In this document: positions 59,315 through 64,000 of the stretch, in pieces | Layout of the letters: each line of letters starts with the position of its first letter | How positions within the stretch are numbered: the stretch's first letter is position 1 | Assembly (NCBI GenBank): GCA_027484055.1 | Contig: JAIXQH010000067.1 | Location: 62,001 to 126,000 of the forward strand | Length of the DNA stretch: 64,000 nt | DNA from: Verrucomicrobiaceae bacterium | Lineage (GTDB): Bacteria > Verrucomicrobiota > Verrucomicrobiia > Verrucomicrobiales > Akkermansiaceae | Reading direction: 5' to 3' | The notes under the pieces: generated by a model | The model's database searches: none | Seen by the model: only the letters and a program-made list of their open reading frames with translations | What the model was told of the DNA's origin: nothing | Made by a program: the position numbers and the translations under genes

Positions 59315-60982
59315 TCAGCGTTTTGCCAATTGCTCGATCTTGGCGGCTTGCGCACGAGCGGCCAGCCATGAGCTGAAGGCCATGCTTTCGTTTCCGCTGG
59401 TGATGGAGGTCACTTCGCTGTCGAGGCGGGTTTCGGCGTTCGCTTCTTTCACCACCTCGCGCTTGGCGACGTAGAGGATGAAGGCGCGGTCGGACTGGAC
59501 GATGACGTCGGCGATGCCTTTGGGATCGATGTTTTGCGCCAATTCAAAGAGATTCTGGGGCTGAGTGGCCGCATCTGGCGTGCTGGTCTTGGAGATGGCG
59601 GTGAAGGGCTTGGTCTCGGTGAGGCCGACTTCCTTGGCCGCGTCGGCAAAGGATTTTCCGCTGCTGACGGAGGCTTTGAGCTTGGTGATGGCTTCGGTGG
59701 CAGCGGTTTTCATGGCTTCCGTGGCCTTTTCATTGATGTATTGGTCACGAGCTTCGGCCTTGGCTTCCTCGTAGGTCTTGGCGCGTGATGGCTCGGTGCC
59801 ATCGAGACGGGCGATGAACCACTGATTTTCTCCCACGGGGATGGCTTCGGAGATTTTTGAGAAAGCGTCGCCGGATTCCTTGATGCGGAAGAGGCTGTCC
59901 ACGACTTTACCGCCTTGGCTGGAGGCGCGGATGGTGAAGTCGATTTCCTTGATGGGGCTCTTCTGGCTGAAAAAGTCAGAGGTTTTGACATCCCAGTCGT
60001 TTGCCTTGGCGAGTTCCTCGAAACCGGTGCCTTTTTGGTTTTCGAGGTTGTAGAGGAAGTCATCGACGAGGGAGTCGACCTCAAGCTGCTTCTTGCGGCG
60101 GACTTCGGCAAATTCAGCGTTACGCTTGGCTTTAGCCGCGTCTTTGGCGGCTTGAGCGGCCTTTTTCGCTTCTTCAGAGGCGGTCACATCCGCAATGGAA
60201 GCGGGTGCATCCTCGGCGGCAGGCTCAGCAGGGAACTTGGGTGTGACGACGAGGTAGGTGAATTTGCGGCGTGGCTCGGTGGTGAAGGCGTCCGAGCGAG
60301 ATTCCCAATAAGTTTTGATCTGCTCTTCGGTGGGTTGGATTTTTTCTTCAAAAGCGGCGATGTCGAATTTGGCCAGCTCGCCGGAGATTTGTTGGTTATC
60401 AATGGCCAGATTCCGCGCGATAGTCGCACGATCCATGCTCAGGCCGGAGCCGATGATGGAGTTGATTTTCTTGCAGGCGAGCACGTCTGAAGCGAGTTCG
60501 CGGAGGTCTTTCTCGGTCATTCCAAGGCGTCCGAGGTATTTTTCGGTGAAGTTGCGGAAGTTCTCGGGGCTAAATTTACTATCCGCTCCCGCGAAGACGC
60601 GGAGGGTGCGGAGGTAGGTTGAAATTTCTTCCTCGCCGGGAAAGACACCGAACTCGGTCTTGGCATCCCGAAGAATCATGCGGCTGATGAAGAATTTTTC
60701 CGGCATTTGCTCTTGGCTGGTGGCCGCAGCGGTCATGCCCATGAGAAATTGATACAGGCCGAAGTCGCCCGAGCGGGCAAGATTGCTGGTGAGGGCGAAG
60801 GACTGGGTGCCGAGGGTGTTGAATTCCTTGTCCGTGTAGGTCCGCCCGGCGATGCGGAGGACGTTGACGCCACCGGCGATGGAGCGTGAACTTCTCGAAT
60901 AGTCACCAAAGATGAAAGCGAGGGCAGCAATGGCGAAAAGCGCAATCGATAGGCCGGTGTATTTGCGGAGATTCTCAATCAT
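59315..60982 (-). CDS. SurA/PpiD-like membrane-anchored foldase
   Basis: The 555-residue protein has an N-terminal membrane anchor (about 10-28, GLSIALFAIAALAFIFGD), then a SurA/PpiD-type N-domain (about 40-230) with FGVFPGEEEISTYLRTL and FTEKYLGRLGMTEKDLRELA. An Ala/Lys-rich helix and a C-terminal region with repeated helices follow. A canonical parvulin catalytic domain is not evident, so it may be a chaperone rather than an active prolyl isomerase. It acts at the periplasmic face of the inner membrane. Confidence 0.82.
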   Translation of the reverse strand: MIENLRKYTGLSIALFAIAALAFIFGDYSRSSRSIAGGVNVLRIAGRTYTDKEFNTLGTQSFALTSNLARSGDFGLYQFLMGMTAAATSQEQMPEKFFISRMILRDAKTEFGVFPGEEEISTYLRTLRVFAGADSKFSPENFRNFTEKYLGRLGMTEKDLRELASDVLACKKINSIIGSGLSMDRATIARNLAIDNQQISGELAKFDIAAFEEKIQPTEEQIKTYWESRSDAFTTEPRRKFTYLVVTPKFPAEPAAEDAPASIADVTASEEAKKAAQAAKDAAKAKRNAEFAEVRRKKQLEVDSLVDDFLYNLENQKGTGFEELAKANDWDVKTSDFFSQKSPIKEIDFTIRASSQGGKVVDSLFRIKESGDAFSKISEAIPVGENQWFIARLDGTEPSRAKTYEEAKAEARDQYINEKATEAMKTAATEAITKLKASVSSGKSFADAAKEVGLTETKPFTAISKTSTPDAATQPQNLFELAQNIDPKGIADVIVQSDRAFILYVAKREVVKEANAETRLDSEVTSITSGNESMAFSSWLAARAQAAKIEQLAKR

Positions 60983-61203
60983 GAAGTGGGTGGGGTTGTC
61001 GTGGCTGGGAGTGGCTAGTAAAGAGGTGGGCTCGGACGACTACAATGGAAATCCAGAGTTGGGACGCGGAGTCTCTCCACTCCGGGCCTTGTCTCAAGGC
61101 GAATTTTTAGCGGATTTCACCTCGGCTCGGGAAAGGCTCGGTCTCATGCGGGTGAGAATCTAGCTTGCCCGATGCCCCGATTGCAGGTTTCTTGACGGAC
61201 TTT

Positions 61204-63072
61204 ATGAATTTTCGCTGGTTAAACGCACTCCTGTGGGGGAACTCGGTGGCCCTGTCGTGGATGTGGGGACTTGGATTGTTTTTCAGCGTCCAAATGACTT
61301 TCATGTTCGGTCTGCAAGGGCTCTTGATGTTCGCGATTCCGAATGCTCTCGGCCTGATGCTGTTCGGCTACTTGACCCACAATGTCGCGAAAAGTCACAG
61401 CGGGGGGCAGGAATCGTTGGCGATTTTCTTCGAAAAATTCTCCAAGCCGTTTCGGTTGATTTTGTATCTCTACCAGATCGTTGCCATTTCACTGACGGTT
61501 TTTGCGTTGGTTAACTATTTATTCGTGCCGCTGCAATTGGCGAGCGGGCCTCTCTTTGGCATTTATCTGTGTTTGGTCGTGTTCGTCATCCTAGCAGCAG
61601 GCTGCTTGTTCGGTGAGGAATTTGGCATCGGAAAAATTAAACTGAGTCACGCACTGATGGGTGCCTTGTTGGTTCTGTGTGTGGGGACGATTTTGTTTGG
61701 ACTACGTCCGCTGGTGCCAGAGTCGTTCAAGTGGTCCGCGCCGTTTCCTGAGTCTTGGAGAGGGCCGAGTTTCTTTGGATATGCAATTCCGCTGGTAATC
61801 GGTTTGCTGGTAGGGCCTTGGCTGGATTTGCAACATTGGCAACGGGCGATCCAAATTCACCGGGAAAAAACGTCGATCCGCGCGAGTTACTTTTTTGGCG
61901 GCTCGATCTTTTTTCTGATGCTTCTATTCCACGGCTGTCTTGCGTTGTGGGTGATGACGAGAGAAGGCGCTCCGTTGTCAGCGGCTGAAGGCCTGGATGG
62001 CTTCAACTATGCGCATGATTTAGTGACTCAATTTTTCAGTAAAAACTTCACGGCTGCCACGAGTGTGATGCCGATCGCGTACTACACCTTTTTATGCATC
62101 TGCGCACTCACAACGCTCGATAGCGGCTACGTCGCACTCAAGTGGTTTCTCGAAAAGAACGTCGAGAAGAGCGAAAACATGCTTGTATCACTGATCCCGA
62201 AGCAGATTTTAGGGTCGCCGATTCCGACCTTCGTGTTGGTGGGGCTGATCACGCTAATTGGGATTTGGGCAAAGCTGCAGTTGGAATACTTCATGGTGTT
62301 CTATGCGTCATTTTTCGTGGGTTACGCTGCCCTTGCGATCGCTCGCTGTTATGTGCCGAATTCCCAACAGCCCTTGCCGCAGATCAGGATGTTTTCGATG
62401 TCGAGCATGTCCTTGGTGATCTTTGCCTTTGGCTATTTAAATAGCCAAACGCCCTTGCTCTTACTTGGCTCCATCGCTCCATTAGCCTATGTTTTCTGGT
62501 TGGTCTTTAATGCGGACCTGCTGCGCGTAGTCACCGAGAAGGCGGGCGAAGTGATTGAAGCGGCATCGGAAATCCCAGCGATTAAAGCGATGGCGAAAAC
62601 GGCGACGGTGATGACCAGTTCCGACATTGTCGCACCGCAGGATGTCCATGCGCTGGGTGGGCATTTCGAGGACAAATGGTTCGTTTACTCGATGATCGCC
62701 AGCTACTCGGATACCAACTCGGTGGGCAATGTTTACTTCGGCATGTATGCGATGTTCGTCGGGAAAGCGCGTGAGCTTTTCTTCAATCGTGCGATGCCGG
62801 ACTTCGATTTAAAGACGACGAAATTCTATATTCTCACTCGCTCCTTCGAGCATAAGTTCGTGCGTGAAGCACGCGAGTTTGACACGATCACCGTGAAAAT
62901 CCGGGTGGCAGATTTCAATCGGAAATTCTGCACGCTGGAGCATCAGATTTTCGGTTCAGACAACCAACTTCTCGGCAAGGGTAAGCAGAGCTTGCTGTTT
63001 GTCTCGTCCAAGGATTATAGTCTGTTGGACATCCCTTCCGAGGTCTATACGGCCTTCATGAAGTATCTCTAA
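61204..63072 (+). CDS. Transporter-fold membrane protein fused to a hotdog thioesterase domain
   Basis: From the ATG at 61204 the product has 622 residues. About 420 N-terminal residues form 11-12 membrane helices resembling the sodium:solute symporter/LeuT-like fold (for example FALVNYLFVPLQLASGPLFG, YAIPLVIGLLVGPWLDLQHW). A short linker precedes a 4HBT hotdog domain (about 490-620) with DTNSVGNVYFGMYAMFVGKARELFF split by helices and FDTITVKIRVADFNRKF, as in YbgC-like acyl-CoA thioesterases. A TTG at 61165 could add 13 residues. The combination is unusual; it may couple uptake of a carboxylate with CoA chemistry (inference). Confidence 0.75.
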   Translation: MNFRWLNALLWGNSVALSWMWGLGLFFSVQMTFMFGLQGLLMFAIPNALGLMLFGYLTHNVAKSHSGGQESLAIFFEKFSKPFRLILYLYQIVAISLTVFALVNYLFVPLQLASGPLFGIYLCLVVFVILAAGCLFGEEFGIGKIKLSHALMGALLVLCVGTILFGLRPLVPESFKWSAPFPESWRGPSFFGYAIPLVIGLLVGPWLDLQHWQRAIQIHREKTSIRASYFFGGSIFFLMLLFHGCLALWVMTREGAPLSAAEGLDGFNYAHDLVTQFFSKNFTAATSVMPIAYYTFLCICALTTLDSGYVALKWFLEKNVEKSENMLVSLIPKQILGSPIPTFVLVGLITLIGIWAKLQLEYFMVFYASFFVGYAALAIARCYVPNSQQPLPQIRMFSMSSMSLVIFAFGYLNSQTPLLLLGSIAPLAYVFWLVFNADLLRVVTEKAGEVIEAASEIPAIKAMAKTATVMTSSDIVAPQDVHALGGHFEDKWFVYSMIASYSDTNSVGNVYFGMYAMFVGKARELFFNRAMPDFDLKTTKFYILTRSFEHKFVREAREFDTITVKIRVADFNRKFCTLEHQIFGSDNQLLGKGKQSLLFVSSKDYSLLDIPSEVYTAFMKYL

Positions 63073-63073
63073 C

Positions 63074-64000
63074 TCATGCGTGTTCCAGCGCTTCGCGGGA
63101 GATGCCACGGAGTTCAAACACTTTAACGAGAGTTTCTTCGATCAAATTGTTCGGGCAAGAAGCGCCTGCAGTGATGCCAAAAATGACCGGGCGATTCTCC
63201 GCGAAAAGTTGTGAGTAGTCCGAGGTTATTTCCACTCGGTGGTGCAGGTCGTAGTGGACGATTTCCTCCAAGGAGCGAATGCAAGAGGAGTCACGGATGA
63301 AAAAGGTGGGCACTTCCGGCTCGGCGATTTCGACAAGGTGCGCGGTGTTCGAGCTATTATATCCACCGACGACGAGTAACAGATCCATCGGCTTGCGGAG
63401 CATTTCAAAGAGTGCGTCTTGGCGCTCTTGGGTGGCACCGCAGATGGTGTCGAACATTTGAAAACGGGCGCTATCGCCGTCCCGGTCAAGCACAGCTTGG
63501 CGAATCCGACGCTGGATTTCCTCGGTTTCGCTCTTGAGCATGGTCGTCTGATTCGCGACTCCGACTTGAACCAAGTGGAGGTCGGGATCGAAGCCGGGCG
63601 AGATGCCGTTGGCAAAACGAGCGAGAAATTCCTCACGATTTCCCCCATGCTTCAAGTAGTCGCAAACGTAGTCCACGTCCGCGAGGGTCAGAATGATCAG
63701 GTAGTGGCCATCCCCATTTTCTCCCAGAGCACGTGAGGCCGTAGCGAGGGTTTCCTCGTGATTCGACTTGCCGTGGATGATGGAGGTGAAGCCATCTTTG
63801 GCATAGCCGCGGACGCGCCGCCAGACCTTCATGACATCCCCGCAGGTCGTATCCACCACGTAGCAACCGCGCTCTTCGACCTTCTGCATGAAGCGGGTGG
63901 GGGAGCCGAATGCTGGGACGATGACGACGTCCTCCTCGGATAAATCGTCATAGCTGGCGTCCATTTCCTGCCATGGGAGCGAGACGATACCCATGTCGCG
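63074..64000 (-). CDS. ispH: 4-hydroxy-3-methylbut-2-enyl diphosphate reductase, long form (partial)
   Basis: About 308 C-terminal residues are visible; the frame stays open to the window edge, so the N-terminus with the first Fe-S ligand lies outside. It has VVDTTCGDVMKVWRRVRGY, IHGKSNHEETLATASR, FDTICGATQERQDAL, LVVGGYNSSNTAHLVEIAE and GITAGASCPNNLIEE, which include the other cysteine ligands. The long form is typical of Cyanobacteria, plants and Planctomycetes/Verrucomicrobia. It makes IPP and DMAPP in the MEP pathway. Confidence 0.95.
   Translation of the reverse strand, partial: RDMGIVSLPWQEMDASYDDLSEEDVVIVPAFGSPTRFMQKVEERGCYVVDTTCGDVMKVWRRVRGYAKDGFTSIIHGKSNHEETLATASRALGENGDGHYLIILTLADVDYVCDYLKHGGNREEFLARFANGISPGFDPDLHLVQVGVANQTTMLKSETEEIQRRIRQAVLDRDGDSARFQMFDTICGATQERQDALFEMLRKPMDLLLVVGGYNSSNTAHLVEIAEPEVPTFFIRDSSCIRSLEEIVHYDLHHRVEITSDYSQLFAENRPVIFGITAGASCPNNLIEETLVKVFELRGISREALEHA

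Overview
The window looks like a chromosomal segment of a Verrucomicrobia-type bacterium. The grounds are a Planctomycetes-Verrucomicrobia (PV) type bacterial microcompartment operon, the long form of IspH, proteins with A-x-W-x-x-x-D-P repeats, a W-rich DUF6600-like lipoprotein, frequent absence of clear Shine-Dalgarno sites, and a GC-rich base composition with many long shadow frames. No CRISPR array, intact IS element, prophage or replication origin was seen.

Layout. 1-6330: PV microcompartment operon (PduL end, three BMC-H and three BMC-P shell proteins, acetate kinase, CoA-acylating aldehyde dehydrogenase, class II aldolase), closed by a strong terminator. By family knowledge it breaks down fucose/rhamnose through sugar-1-phosphate aldol cleavage, with lactaldehyde oxidised inside the shell. 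6414-9804: vapBC, a tRNA-like relic, typA and brnTA. 9815-15182: amidase, two tandem paralogous envelope proteins, an SH3-like secreted protein and a DUF4143 ATPase. 15490-24784: hemL, an FGase-like protein, lipoproteins and TPR proteins, one tRNA with CAT anticodon, gmk, a winged-helix regulator and a large Q-rich lipoprotein. 24920-30403: purD, pyrR, pyrB, pyrC with a vapBC pair inserted. 30407-37766: copper/silver-type RND efflux operon with metal-binding accessory proteins. 37820-46448: comM, a metH split into two genes, a VTT protein, cinA and a spermidine-synthase-like protein. 46456-56983: nuoG-H-I-J-K-L-M-N, with extra genes and repeats between subunits. 57113-64000: metG, small membrane and TPR proteins, a PpiD-like foldase, a transporter-hotdog fusion and the C-terminal part of ispH.

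The most unusual signal is a class of intercistronic palindromic elements. Three elements of about 470-510 bp each carry one small gene in the orientation of the host operon, flanked by long inverted arms: two encode GxxExxY (PD-(D/E)XK-like) proteins and one encodes a four-helix-bundle (23S rRNA intervening-sequence type) protein. Arm sequences differ between elements but share a style: short phrases repeated in imperfect tandem. Several smaller elements with the same kinds of arms but no gene fill other intergenic gaps. In nearly every case the upstream stop codon lies at or within a few bases of one arm, and the next start codon follows 3-20 bases after the other. One element sits exactly at the first interdomain linker of methionine synthase; removing it from 40537 to 41043 would rejoin both halves in frame. 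The architecture resembles 23S rRNA intervening sequences, but in protein-coding operons.
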